From NCBI GenBank assembly GCA_963969395.1, contig OZ017796.1, forward strand, positions 46,304,243 to 46,368,242: 64,000 bases of DNA. Reading direction: 5' to 3'. Made by a program: the position numbers and the translations under genes. Positions 35,835 through 47,930 of this stretch are shown here, piece by piece (the first letter of the stretch is position 1; each line of letters opens with the position of its first letter). This DNA comes from Pseudoscleropodium purum (lineage: Eukaryota; Streptophyta; Bryopsida; Hypnales; Brachytheciaceae). The notes under the pieces are model-generated. The model ran no database searches and was not told the DNA's origin. It was given only the letters and a program-made list of their open reading frames with translations.

Positions 35835-38633
35835 CCTAAATGTCCGAATCCATTTCCAAAATTGACAATTTGGAAAAAATTGTTACAAAATACTATTTAG
35901 AAGAATATTTTGGAATTGACATACAAATAAAAGTTGTAGATTTTGAATTGTAGATTCTATCTATATGGTTAGATTCATTAGTGCTATCACCAATATTTTT
36001 TTTATAAATTTTGAAAGGGAAATTTCAGAATTCCTTCTAAATTCAATTACAAATAAAATATTATCATTTTCTAAGTAAAACTTGTTGGAATGGATTCAAA
36101 ATGAGGTTCTCTTGATATGGTGATTTTTTGAAATTTTTGGGTTCTTTACATCTATAACCTCGTTTTTGCAAATTGAGTTTTGAACTAAAATCAATGCAAT
36201 TTTTGGCTTGACATACTTCCACATTTGAAATTTTAGAAAAATAAGCACTCTAATAACACCAAATCCAACTATTGGATAGGACAAGAACTTGATAAGGAAC
36301 CTTCCCAAAAAAGAATTGAAAAAGAAAACTAAATTTCAATCTATTCGTCATCAAGAAATTCGACTTCGGAGCCCTCTAGTGTTAAGCTTCCGCATAGGAG
36401 ATATAAATAGAATTATGGGAAAAAGAGATGGCCAATAGATGAAATATAGATCATATGGCATATTATAAGCTAAAATCCATTTGCTTAGATGGATGAAGAG
36501 ATGTGAAGGAGAAGACTAGCTTCTTTTTGCTCCTAGCCTCATAATTAGTTTCTGTTTAGCCATGTGTTTGGAGAGCCATAGCGTGTTGGTTACTATGAAT
36601 TTTGAAGTAAAAATTTTAAATAATATTTTTCTTCTTTTTGTAATTTTGAATACCTATCATCATCTCTTTTCAAAATTTGTATGTAAAAGTTATGCTTGTT
36701 GGAGTGAAAGACGACAAATCGTTATTAAGTTTGAAGGCAAAAATTTTGAAAGCTCATTATTTTTTTGGAAGGAGGTATTGAGTTTTGAAACTAGGTGTGT
36801 TTTTGCATGAAAATGTTAACTTTTCAAAAAGCTATCACATTCTTAATTTCTTGGGTGAGTGGGTAGATGACTTTGATTGTCTATTAGAAACCACATGAGC
36901 TAAAATTTTGGACCCCCTATATTATATCCTAAAAATTAAAGAAAAGAAAAGAACAAAATGTGAATAGATTCTTCCACTTTGAAATTTTATGTTTTGAGTT
37001 ATTGATATTTAAAAGAAAATTATAATTATTTATAAATTTTTGGAGAAAAAAATACATTGTAGAGTTTAAAATAACTTTTACATCCATGTTTTATATATTA
37101 AAAAATTGTCTAAAAATGAACAAAAAGTTGTTGAAAATAACTCTCTATTGAAATTTTATTTTCCTTGAATAATGATGCAATGGTCATCTAAATGTATTTA
37201 TTATAAATATTTGACTTGCAAAACATGTCATTTCAATTCGTTTTTCAACCTCTTTTAGAAATCATTTCATAGGTTATTTGGGTTGGAAATTTTCAATAAT
37301 GGAAACTTATAGTCTTTATTAAACAAATCTCAAAATTTTAGGTTGAAATTATAGTTTATTAAAAAATAAATAGAAGACCAAAAAATCACTTGTTTACACA
37401 TAATTTGTTATACATACACTAAGTGACCTTCTTGAGCTTAGTTTGAAGTTAGGAAGTGAAAATTATGTTAGATTTTGACTTCAAATTTAGAGGATTCATA
37501 GTTTTTTTTATTGGCTTTCTAGAAAGCTATTACACTATTGATTTTGAGTTTTAAAGCAACTTCAACAATCAATTGAGTATAGAATACTTCTTTCAAGGAC
37601 TTACGTAGTTCATACACAACTCATACTATCTCTATATAATTTTATAGTATTTTATTTGACTTATACAACAATATATGAGGTTCATTCAAGTATGTGTATG
37701 ATTTGATGTATTTTATGGAGCATATATGAGTATGAATATGGCTCACATTTATTGTATTTGTATGGTTATATTATGTTCTACATATATCACCTGAAAATTG
37801 ATATATATCTATTTGTAGATGTTTTTTACAAAGTAATGGGCGTTTCTATGCATAGTATATTCATAGTAATTTTATATTTTATTTGACTATAGAATTTTTC
37901 ATGTTTTGAGCCAAATCTCCTTACAACAAGGAATTGAGTGTTTTCCCATGACAAACCCTCTCTACCTGATAATAACTTCTCTAAGTGTTTCACCAATAAT
38001 TAATTCTTTAAATCCCTAACTCTATCGAAGAACTTGTTTGTTGTTGTATATTTAAGATTCTTGTTATAGTTTTAATTATGACCAAAGGCTTTATAGACAC
38101 ATGTGAAGTTAAGTGGGAGAATATTGAATATATTTCATGACTTATAAAACCATACTTAGAGTTCCAATGGACAATACTGAAGTTGAATGTGTCATATTTA
38201 ACTCGTGTTCAAATTAAAATATGAACAAAAAAATATTCTTCAAATTGATTCAACAATTGTTTTAATCTTCAAAGTCCAATTCTAGGCATAACATATTTTT
38301 TTTATTAAATTTGATAAAGAATGTGCATAGATGGAGGTATATGGAGGCAACAAAAGTATATATTGATGTACAACAGAATTCAATGATACATGAAACTTCT
38401 AAATCGGATCATTATTTTTCCTCCAACAAGTCTCAAAGGCTCCAAATTGGTCACATTGTCAACATCTATGGTGGCATATTTGAACACGATAAGGTTTAAA
38501 TATCAAATTACATCCCCAATGAAATATGCTAATTGTTGATTTATCGATGGTGAATGTCTTGCCATATTTTAGTACGTAAATCATATTCTAAAAGTCAAAA
38601 GTAATATTGAATATATGATTCTCCATTTAAAAG
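35835..38633. other. AT-rich stretch, nothing recognised
   Basis: No exon, RNA gene or transposon end could be supported. A GATATAAATAGAA segment near 36400 looks like a TATA box but has no gene after it. Confidence 0.35.
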
Positions 38634-40621
38634 TTAACTCCGGAAGGTTTTTGACTACGTTTTCACCAAAAATACTCTAAAATTGTCATTTCTAGCGCAA
38701 GTGCCAAATTTTAGAAAAAAAACATTTTTGGCCACATATAACCATAGGATCTTGTAGACCACTAGTTTGAGAAGATGTAGAAAAGAATTCAAAAAATTTC
38801 GCAATGTAGATTGGAAGATAATAGTGTTTGAATGGACAAAAAAAATTAGCCATGTGAGATTACGAGTAGCTGCACTTTACAATGCCACATTTGTATCAAA
38901 AATCTCCAAGATGGTAAGTTGTGCCTCTTTAGATTCATTGTTCAAGGCAAGTTGGTTACATGCTTGAAAAATTTCAGGTCATTTGAGATTATACAACACA
39001 AAGAAAAAATATATTGTAGTCCCTTTTTAATTTTGGCAAAAACTAATTGTTTTTTAAAGGTATTATAATTTCAGGAAATCATAATGATAATTTTTGAAAA
39101 TCTTGGAAATTAACAACGTTGATAGCTAAAATCGATGGAAAGATGAGAGTTTTTAGGGTTTAGGGATCTTGCTAAATTCAAAAAGAATTAAATGGTGAAG
39201 TTGTATAAAAAAAAAAACCAATATTAGTAAAAAGGTTCAATGTAAGTCCAAAGGTCATCTACCATCAAGAAATTTTTTAATGGAAACATGAAGAAATTTC
39301 TACTCTGAAATTTAGTGAGAAGATTTTTTTTTCTAATGAAATTCACTGTCTCTCATAAACCTTCAAAGGACTTGGGATAATTTGAAGATGAAAGCTTTGA
39401 CTACATTATGTTCAAAGTAAAATTTTAGACCTCATTTTGGCATAATAAAATAACATTTTTCAAGAAACTTTGAACCAAAAAAAGTTGAGAAATAAATCTA
39501 CCTTTCATCTTCAAAAATCCATTTGTGATTATGAACTTTCAAACAAAAGTTATGGACAAAATTTGTAGGAGATGTTTGAAAATGTCAAAGAAAATGTTCC
39601 TTTCAACTATTCCATGAAATTTGTCTATAACTTTTGATTGGAGGCTCAAAATTTCAAAGGGATTATTGGAGATGAATGCTAGCTTCATTTTTCCACACTA
39701 ACTATTTAACTTGGTTAAAAAAATTTGGGAAAATTATTCTACTTTGCCTAAATAAAATTTGAAATTCTACTTTGAACACATTTCCTCTTTTTGACTTATC
39801 TATGAGTGGTTGAGCTCCTACTAATCCTAAATATTTGTATATCCCACATGGGTTGTTTTACCTCTAACCATCCAATTTATATAAAGAACTTGTCTTCTTA
39901 AACTTCTTAATCATTAATGACTTGTTCTTAGAGCTAGATTCCGAATATTTTATTAATTTAGTTCCTAGGATGATGAAAATTGTAGTATTAATTTTTTTAT
40001 TGCCAAAGCTAAAATATTAAAATTTATTAAATATTTGGCAAAGGGTGTTGAAATTGATTATGTACTTTGGTAGTAAGTAGAAAGAAGTATAAAATTATTC
40101 AAAATATTGAATTGTTAGAATTTAACTATAGAATTGCAAAATGCCAATTCCAAAGGTTGTAATGTTGTAATTAATAACCTTCATCCTATAATTTTTTTTC
40201 CAAAAATATTGAAAATTGAGTTAAATAAAGGATTTCAAAGTTTACTTGAGGGTAGAGAATCTATAATTGCTCGCAAACTAAAACTCCTCATAACTTTCAC
40301 CTCATTAATCCAAATGCAATGATTCAAAGCTTTCTATGTGTATACAAATCTAAAAATACAATTTCAAATTTTTATTTTTTTTAAAAGTTATTTTTTTAGA
40401 ATTTTTTTAGAGTTGCTTGCAATTGCAAGAAAATTACATATCATGCAATAAGTTTTGAACCATGTAGTCAAAAAAATTTTAAATTGTTTGGGCCTTCAAG
40501 CTACCCCTTGACCAGGTGTTTTGTGAAAATTACAAAGAAAAAAATGAAAATTTCATTCGTAGTGAGCTACCCAAAATATTTGTAATGCCCAAAAATGGTG
40601 TTTGGGACTTTAAGGGGTTAG
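38634..40621 (-). mobile_element. TTAA element family, copy C (inverted, interrupted)
   Basis: The element starts after TTAA at 38634-38637 (then CTCCGGAAGG, a degenerate terminus) and ends GGGACTTTAAGGGG at 40617 before TTAG, a one-base change from TTAA. Homology to copies A and D covers 38638-39010 and 40071-40617. The 1.06 kb between is absent from the other copies. Without it the element measures about 920 bp, as expected for the family. Confidence 0.7.
39011..40070. mobile_element. 1.06-kb insertion within copy C, unclassified
   Basis: The segment interrupts a stretch that is continuous in copies B and D (AAAAAAATA joined to GTAAGTAG). It shares a segment around 39248-39320 (TACCATCAAGA...AATTTTT...GAAGGAATT-like) with 19611-19680, so it belongs to some dispersed family. 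Terminal repeats and a target duplication were not clear. Confidence 0.45.
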
Positions 40622-40829
40622 GTGATATCTAGAATATACATGTATAAATGTTTCTTACACTAAATTACTGACAATGAATTGTTTTTTGGTAAGGTCAATA
40701 GTTGTGTAAATCTCCGTTTATGCATTAGTACTTTAGTAGAACAAGTGCTTGTACTTTGATTTCACCATAACGAATAAATTGCCAGATCAATGAAATGACT
40801 TGTAACTACCAAGTTGGTCCGTGTGTAAC

Positions 40830-41560
40830 TCTCAACAAGAAGCGACCACTGTATCATTCATGAGTCTTTCCTAGTCGAACAGCTGTGCGACAATGGCAAA
40901 ACTGTTCCAGTTTGCTGGGTTCTTTCTACAGTATATTATAATAAGACGCCAATTATGCTGCATGATCGAAGCTTCAGTTCCTCCAGTTTCATTGATTACA
41001 GCATTGAACCCAATCTCTTTCGCTCAGTCGATGCATATGAAATCCAAACAAAACTGCACTCACAGGTTCCTTCGATCCAATTCCGAATACCGTCAGACAG
41101 AACTACCGGCCGGTACCTGTATCTCGATCGAGCACTTCAGTTGGCGACAACTGCATGATCGAAGCTTCCTTCGATCAGTTTAATTACAGCATTTAATCCC
41201 AATCTCTTCAGTTTCGTTCAGTCGATGAAATCAAAATAACAGAAAGTTAAGTTAAAACTGCACAGGTACATTCCCATTGCGAATACCGTAAGCTGGGTAG
41301 AACTACTTACCTGTATCTCGATCGAGCGCTACGGTACACTTGAATTGGCGACAACCGCGCGTACAGTGTGTTATCAGTTCATCTTGCCAACGATATGATA
41401 GGAATTCATTCAAGTGTGTAGAGACAGATGGGGACTCTGAAACTGCAGACTCCGTCATTGATCGAGACGCAGTTCAGCCCAGGGCCAGTATTTGTCAGTT
41501 TCGATCCGTAGAGAAATGAAGAAATGTACAGAACGGAACTCATCAGCCAGAGCGGCAGCC
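40830..41560. repeat. GC-richer islet with imperfect tandem duplication of about 200 bp
   Basis: Unit 1 (40961-41153) and unit 2 (41154-about 41356) both run from CATGATCGAAGCTT through ATTACAGCATT, CCCAATCTCTT, CAGTCGATG, CGAATACCGT and TGTATCTCGATCGAGC to TTGGCGACAAC. They differ by many substitutions and small indels. On the minus strand unit 2 carries CAG|GTAAGTAG, an ideal splice donor, after a 49-codon frame from an ATG at 41458. Unit 1 has CAG|GTACCGG at the same place but a stop in frame. A plus-strand ATG frame at 40893-41183 has a hydrophobic start. Neither coding reading is convincing. Confidence 0.55.
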
Positions 41561-41644
41561 TTCCGTCAGAGAATATTCAGGTGGTGCAGTGCATTCAAAA
41601 ATACGCCCCTGCCACTGGTTAACGCAGGAAGCCGTAACTACACG

Positions 41645-41993
41645 TAAGGGGCGCTTCACACATGGGCCGACCAACTTGAGAGGCCGTGGGAGTTCATGGC
41701 CAAACTTTGGGCGATAGTCCAAAGAAATGAGCAATAAATGGGCAATTTGACGGACTCTTGACCAAAGTTTGGGTCGCCGTAAAGTGGCGACCCTAACTTT
41801 GGTCAAGAGTCCATCATGAGGCTATTGCCACGTAGGAGCTTGGGCTTTTATGTAGGCACTTTGGAGGGTGACGGACTTTGGATTTTGTTGCCTTGCGTGA
41901 AGGGTCGAGAGGCCAAAGTCAAGGTTTTTTGAAATTTGATTGGTGGAGGCTGACGGACTCTCAACCTTGGGCCCATGTGTGAAGCGGCCCTAA
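41645..41993. mobile_element. PIF/Harbinger-like (Tourist-type) MITE, 343 bp, TAA target duplication
   Basis: The element 41648-41990 is flanked by TAA on both sides (41645-41647 and 41991-41993). Its ends GGGGCGCTTCACACATGGGC and, on the complement, GGGCCGCTTCACACATGGGC differ at one base. A three-base TAA/TTA duplication with G-rich ends is the signature of PIF/Harbinger and its Tourist MITEs. Weaker inverted similarity continues inside the termini. The central part holds a separate strong hairpin at 41752-41812. It has no coding capacity; the open minus-strand frame across it is chance. Confidence 0.85.
41752..41812. repeat. 27-bp stem hairpin inside the Harbinger-like MITE
   Basis: The arms 41752-41778 and 41786-41812 (outer sequence GGACTCTTGACCAAAGTT) pair over 27 bases with one mismatch around the seven-base loop GTAAAGT. 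Fold-back cores like this are common in MITEs and can feed small-RNA pathways if transcribed. Confidence 0.85.
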
Positions 41994-44900
41994 AATCATG
42001 CAAATAAGTGACTCGTTATTTGCAATCTCGTTATTATATTGCATTTTTTTTACGGGGTCTTGTTGGTAGTCCAAATGGAATTCCTGATTCTGTTAGGCTG
42101 CATTTCTTAGACATTGTATGAATAAACTATGAATTTTCAAAGTTTTGACAATAGGTGTTTCTAAAACCAACCACAAACTCTTATGAATAGTTGGAGTACA
42201 TTTTAGGCAAGAATTTGTAGTAGTTAGTTGTTGAGAGTAGTTGAAGTTAGGTGTAGTTACCTTACTAATACAACTAGACACCCTTAGTAGTACCTTTTCT
42301 AATATCACTTCCTCTCATTGGAGAGGAATAAAGTATGCTCTCCTATAATCACTACCATTGCAACTGAGCATAGACAGAAACTATTTTAAAACATAATTTT
42401 GTGAGGATCCTATTGGCAATTGAAAGAGGATTTCAACACACTTTAGCTTGCATTATTAGAACACCCTATGAATGAATTATGAACTTTCAAAATACAACCT
42501 CAAAATGTACTAGAAGTCAACACTAGGCTCTTATAGACTTTGACTTGTGTTTTATTGTATACATCTTGTAGAATCAATATCTAGATTTTTGTGACACTTC
42601 ATGGTTCAAAAACAATATTGATTATTTATGTATATATCTTAGCATGATCAAAAGGGCCAAAGAACCCTACTATATTCCTTTCCAATTTCCAATTTCTATT
42701 GTGGTGGTAGTTATTTTATCCCTCATGAGATTAAGTTATTCCCTTTATGGATGAATACACCATAGATAAAGTATGAAATTTAATCTCATAGTAGTAACAA
42801 GAATTTAAAATATATCTTATGTGTGGTCGTGTGGATAGTAATTCTTCTTGTGACTAATAATTGGGTCACAAAAAGCTTTAAAATGTAATTGGCAAGGGAA
42901 GAGAAAGGAACAAAAAGATCATATATATAACCTTAAAAGACCAATTTTCATTATACTCCAATGTAACACAATCTTTGGCTAAGGTAGATTTTATCTTAAA
43001 TTCTTGAAGGTTACAATTTGCATCCATTATTGAATTATTAATCTTAACAATAGTTAGATGTGGAAAGGATTCTTGAGGTTATTTAAACCCCATAAAGAAA
43101 AACAAGATTTTTTTGCTCTTAACTAATCTATTGAAGACAAGAATACTCTATTTCTCTTAGGTGAACAAATTCTCAATCTTGGGAAGAATAATTATAGTGA
43201 ATGCACACAAGGGGTACTTACTCTTGTATCCCATATGGATGCACCAATTGGGCAATTTTGAGTTTTTGAAAAAATTATGAACACAAATTAGAAATTAAAC
43301 TTGATATAAAATTAATCATAGGTGGTACTGAAAGGTTGATATTGTATTACCACAACATAAATCTCATAAAATGGTAATATGTAATCTTACAAAAAAGCAA
43401 GATTCTTTAAAAATATTGAATGTTCTACTTGCAAAAAGAACTTAGATTTTCTTAAGTATTTTATTTTAAATTTTAATTGTTGTATATTTATAATTTATTT
43501 TGATTATTTTTATACTTAAAAAATGTGTCTGGAATTTTGGGATTTTTATAAAAATAAAAATTTTAGAAGAAAATTTGAATAAATTTTTGAATTCAAATGA
43601 AATATGGACAATTTTTGCAATCAACTTTTAGACTGAAATTGGTCAAAATAATATTAAAATGAGAGATTTGAAATTTGAAATCTTCAAGATAAATTGATTT
43701 TAACGAGTTGAAATGATGACATGCTTCATTCCATTTTTATTCTACTATTGTTATATATTTTTTAATTTTATTTAAAAAATTATGTTTTCAACAAATGTAT
43801 GCATTGTACACAAAGTGCATTAGCTTGTATGGAATTTTCACTTATGATTTGATTGAAGGTACCATACATTTGCCCACTATTCTCAAATGATATATTTTAA
43901 CTTTCCTTAAGAACATAAGGTTATGATTTATAAATCCCCCTTTCAATGCAATTGTATTTAGTCCAAAATCCAATAGGTCTTTCCAAGTTAAAGGACTAAT
44001 ATATGAAACTTTAATAAATATTTAATATGAAACTATTTTTTGCTGAAGATTCTTTGAATTTTCATTTGAAATAATAGCAAGAAAATCATCCAAAAATCAC
44101 TAAATTTTAATTCACAATGATTTTTGAGAAAAAAAATTATTTTTTTTTGTTTTATAATTTATAGATATGATAACAATTGTTGGTGCAATGGTAGATTTGA
44201 CTATGAATTGAAATTATATTAATGTAGTTCTTGCATCTTTTGAACTTACTTTCATTGTGACAAACTATCACAATGAGTTCAAATTTTCTTAAATTAAATT
44301 ACATTGTTTCATTGGTCCCCCCACACGATCATTTGGTCATGTTGCATCCAATCATCATGCTCCCTCCTATTTGTATTTTTGCTAGGCTTTGAGGGAGGCA
44401 TTTAATATAGATTATCTCTTTATATTTATCAGTACTCAAAGTCTATATTTGTATCTATATCCCCAGTCTGTATACCATATATGTATTTAGAATATGTGTA
44501 TGTATTAGAGCATTGGACGTTCAAAATCATTTCTAATCAATGGTAAATATTTTTTTAAGATCAATGGTATCGAAGGAGGGGGGAATTTTTCCTTGAGAGG
44601 AATACAATGGGTGAGGTATTTGGGTAGTGCAGGAGAGGGGAAACGGGAGAAGGAAAAAAGTTGGGAAGGATCTTTTAGTCATATTGTTACATTGTATACT
44701 AAACTCCCTAACTACAAATGAGTAGAAGAGTGTATATCCAATAATCCATATGAATATATGCAAATAATGATGCTTAAAATTGAAATTCTTTCCTATGAGA
44801 GTTTTTGACCATTATGGCAAAAAAAAACCTAGAGTTGGCCAATGGAGAGTGTATGGGACCCTAACCTAAATAGCCTTCCAAGCAATGGATTCCTATGATA

Positions 44901-46314
44901 TTTTTGTTCAATTTTTTTATTAAATGGCTCAAAAGCTCTTAGATAAAATGGGGGTATCACACCTTAAATACTTGAAATACTAATTTCTATCTACACCATC
45001 ATCCAAATCCTACCCTAAGAACCTAAAGTAGAGTAACCATGCCAATTACCACACAAAGCAAATTCGAATGCCTCTCTGCAACACAATATGAGCATATTAA
45101 TTCTCAAATTTTACACATTTGTTGTATATTGTGTAAAGATTAATTTACAAAAAGAAATACCTATAAAAGTTTCTTCTTGCAAATTTGGTTGCATACTCTA
45201 GAATCCTAGGCTTGAAATTTTAATAAACAAAATGCATAGCCCTTCACCTTACACTGTTTGGTGACTATGCTTTGGTTGCATTTCTCGTTCCCTTGGCATT
45301 CCATTTACGTTCGATGTCTGTGCGGCGATTGGCAACTTTAGTGTCTAGTTTTTGGAAACGTCTAATCAATGGTAGGTGTATTCTATGTTCCATGCCCAAA
45401 ACCTATCTAAAATTCACAAGTGGGGCTAAAACATGGCCCAAATTGATCCCTACATCACAATTCCAAGACTCCCTCTAAGAACACTAGTTAACATGCATTG
45501 ACCCTAAATTTTGCTATTTAACCTAAATTCGTGGGGTCATCCACTATCAAATTATTTCTTTCTTCCAAATAATTGACCTTGGGTCACAATTCCAATACAT
45601 TCATGGACATGCATCCCATGCCTAAAAGCACTCTAGAATCACCATTTTGACACCAAAAGAGGACATAGCTAAGCTCTTAAAAATAAGTCCATCACACACA
45701 TTCACCCCTAAAATACCCAAATTCACATGCATTTCCCCCATTTTCAATTCACATGCTTTTCCCTCGTTTTCAATTCCCATGATTCTCCAATTCATTCACA
45801 CTTAAGTGATCACATGTTTTCAAGCAACATCTAAATTGAACCACAATGCACATGCACCAAGAGACATGCATTCCATCTACCCTAGCCATTTTCAAGTCAA
45901 TTGCATTTTTCACCCAAGCCTCCTACTTCACGCACCTTTCTTAGAATCCTAGCTCACCAAATGGGCTCTAAATTGTAATTTTGGGTGAAGATTTTTTGGG
46001 CAATCCTTCCGCATGGTCCTATTTCCCCCAAAATTTACACCCTAATTTCCCCCAAAATCAGAAGGATGCCACACATGCCAATTGAAAATTTCATCAACTG
46101 TTGCAAGCCCACATGCGTAATTAGCATCCATCCATCCATACCTTTAACATAGGTTGTTTATTTGTTTGTCACATTGAGATCTCCCACACTATGCGTCCCC
46201 CGGTCAAGTTCTTCGTACCATTGGAAAGCTCTCAATGAGGAGGGGTGCACAAGCTTTGTTTTGTGGTGTTCCAACCTCCGACATGAAGTTATTGAAATTT
46301 GATGAATTAAAAAT
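41994..46314. other. Gene-free AT-rich stretch
   Basis: No exon was recognised. Around 42110-42145 and 42465-42500 there is a degenerate direct repeat (TATGAATAAACTATGAATTT and relatives). The stretch 44400-44620 resembles 51350-51540 (AAGATCAATGGT and flanking TATATCC-rich DNA). 44794-44930 is repeat H copy 2. Around 45700-45790 TTTTCAATTC-based short repeats occur. Confidence 0.4.
44794..44930 (+). repeat. Dispersed repeat H, copy 2
   Basis: It matches the segment at 30797-30930 and shares CCTTCCAAGCAATGGA with a third, weaker copy near 3320. Class unknown. Confidence 0.45.
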
Positions 46315-46996
46315 TTAGAAAATTCCGCTTCCGTTTATTTTGAGACGGGGCACACTACAGTACCGTAGTGTGGGCTGAATTTCCCGATCCGTCCCTGGCG
46401 TAAGTTGGTTTTGTGACTTTCGTCTTCGATTCTCCGGGCCCTTGGAAGCGCCGGTCTTCCTGCTGGGTTCCGACGTGACCTTGACTTCTTCAGCTGCGTT
46501 GCTGGGGCCCGGTGCTCCGATCCCATTCCATTCCAGATGCTTCGTCCCGTCCAGCTCGATGTGGGAGATTCCCTCGATGCTGTGCTGCTGCTGGGATGCC
46601 TCCACGAGCTGCTGTCTGTCTTCTGAGAGAGAGAGGATTCCCTACGACAGTAGCGTAGCTAGCTTCCGAATTCGATGTCAGTCGTCCTCTAGCTTGGCTC
46701 TTGTCCTTTCTCGTGGCTTTCAAAAGCTCCGCGGAATCTCGCCTAGCTTGTGCTCCCTCCGACCCTTCGCTGCGAATTCAAGTTTCTTGGGCTCAGTGAC
46801 GTTCCTCGCCACCCAAAGGCCGCCTTGCTTGGATTGCTCCCAGTTGAGCTCCTGAGTGCAGCAGTCTCTTGGTCTGCGTTAATTCAATCTCGATCTTCCC
46901 AATTATGCTGAATTTCTGGGGTTGCTTCAATTCTCTCTTGGAGTTGCTTGATCTTGCTGCGGTGATTGGGAGGTTTGATTCTTTCGGACCAAGCAT
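46315..46996 (-). CDS. Hypothetical two-exon gene or remnant in a GC-rich islet
   Basis: On the minus strand an ATG at 46996 opens MLGPKESNLPITAARSSNSK and continues 67 codons. A second frame at 46622-46315 begins directly after a strong acceptor (CTCTCTCTCTCAG) and encodes EDRQQLVEASQQQHSIEGIS and onward to a TAA. A weak donor TTTGG|GTGGCG in exon 1 would join them in phase, giving a hydrophilic protein of about 160 residues. No family is recognised and the donor is poor. A near-palindrome CACACTACAGTACCGTAGTG lies near the end. It could also be a pseudogene or a captured fragment. Confidence 0.25.
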
Positions 46997-47518
46997 TTTC
47001 TCCCACACTCCCAGCCAAACCTACCCAACCTAACTTCTCATCGCTTCCGCACATATGATATCATCTGAGTCCAAGACTCACCCACCAACAGTCAATCTCA
47101 ACCAGAAAGCCACCCAATCAGTGCATCCATTCTGAACAAAGTCTCAGTCAAAAAAAACTAAATTTCTTTCCTAGTTTCCCAAATTAGACCACATAATCTC
47201 CATTTTCAACCATTTTCCACTTAAAAATGAGTGAGAACCTACTCCAAACTAAACTAGTGCAAAATATGCCAAATTAGTAGAAATGGTGCTAAATTACTAT
47301 AACTCTACTAGTTTAGTGTTAACTATCCTAATTTAGTATAAAAAATCCTAAATTATTGAAAAACTCCTACTTTGCGTTTCTAGTGCTATTTTAATGTTTT
47401 ACTCACTACACTAGTATTTTAGTAATAGTTTTAGTTTAACCAACTTTCTGTGTTTTTAATTATCTCTTATTTATTGTGGTTTTCAATTTACTCTAAATTT
47501 CATTTCCCAATCTTAGTC

Positions 47519-47540
47519 TTTTTTTTTTTTTTTTTTTTTT
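47519..47540. repeat. Poly(T) run of about 22
   Basis: A homopolymer T tract within repeat F copy 3; other copies of F have T-rich but mixed sequence here. Confidence 0.9.
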
Positions 47541-47930
47541 AAATTTGTATTTTTTGTATTTTATATTTTTTGGTTTGCAAATTGATTCTAGTTTTATTCT
47601 CTACTTGTAGTATTTTGTTTCCGTTTTGGTTTTGTATTTTATGTTTGTTATCATTTTGGTTTCCTATATAAGTCTAATTTGATTTTCCTACTTACTAGCA
47701 TTTTGGTTTTCATTTGATCATCATTTTATTGTTAGCTTAATTTAGTTACTCCACCAAATCTTGTTTAAACAACTTTTTAGTTTTAAATGCCTATTCTTCC
47801 TTAGCCTTTTTCCATTGTTTTCTCCTAATTCTATTTTCTAGATTTTTGCCCTAAATTCCTAATATTCCTATTTCTAAATAATAATAAAAACTTCCAATTT
47901 TCCAAATTAGTGGTTATAATTTAACTTTTG

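Noticed and set aside
36390..36420. TATA-box-like GATATAAATAGAA
   Set aside because: No gene or LTR structure follows; chance is likely in AT-rich DNA.
40893..41183. 96-codon plus-strand ORF with a hydrophobic start
   Set aside because: It runs through most of the tandem-duplicated unit without conserved reading frame in the second copy; no homologue is recognised. Kept only as a remark under the islet.
41543..41806. 87-codon minus-strand ORF rich in Arg and Pro
   Set aside because: It falls mainly inside the Tourist-like MITE and across its hairpin; no protein family is seen.
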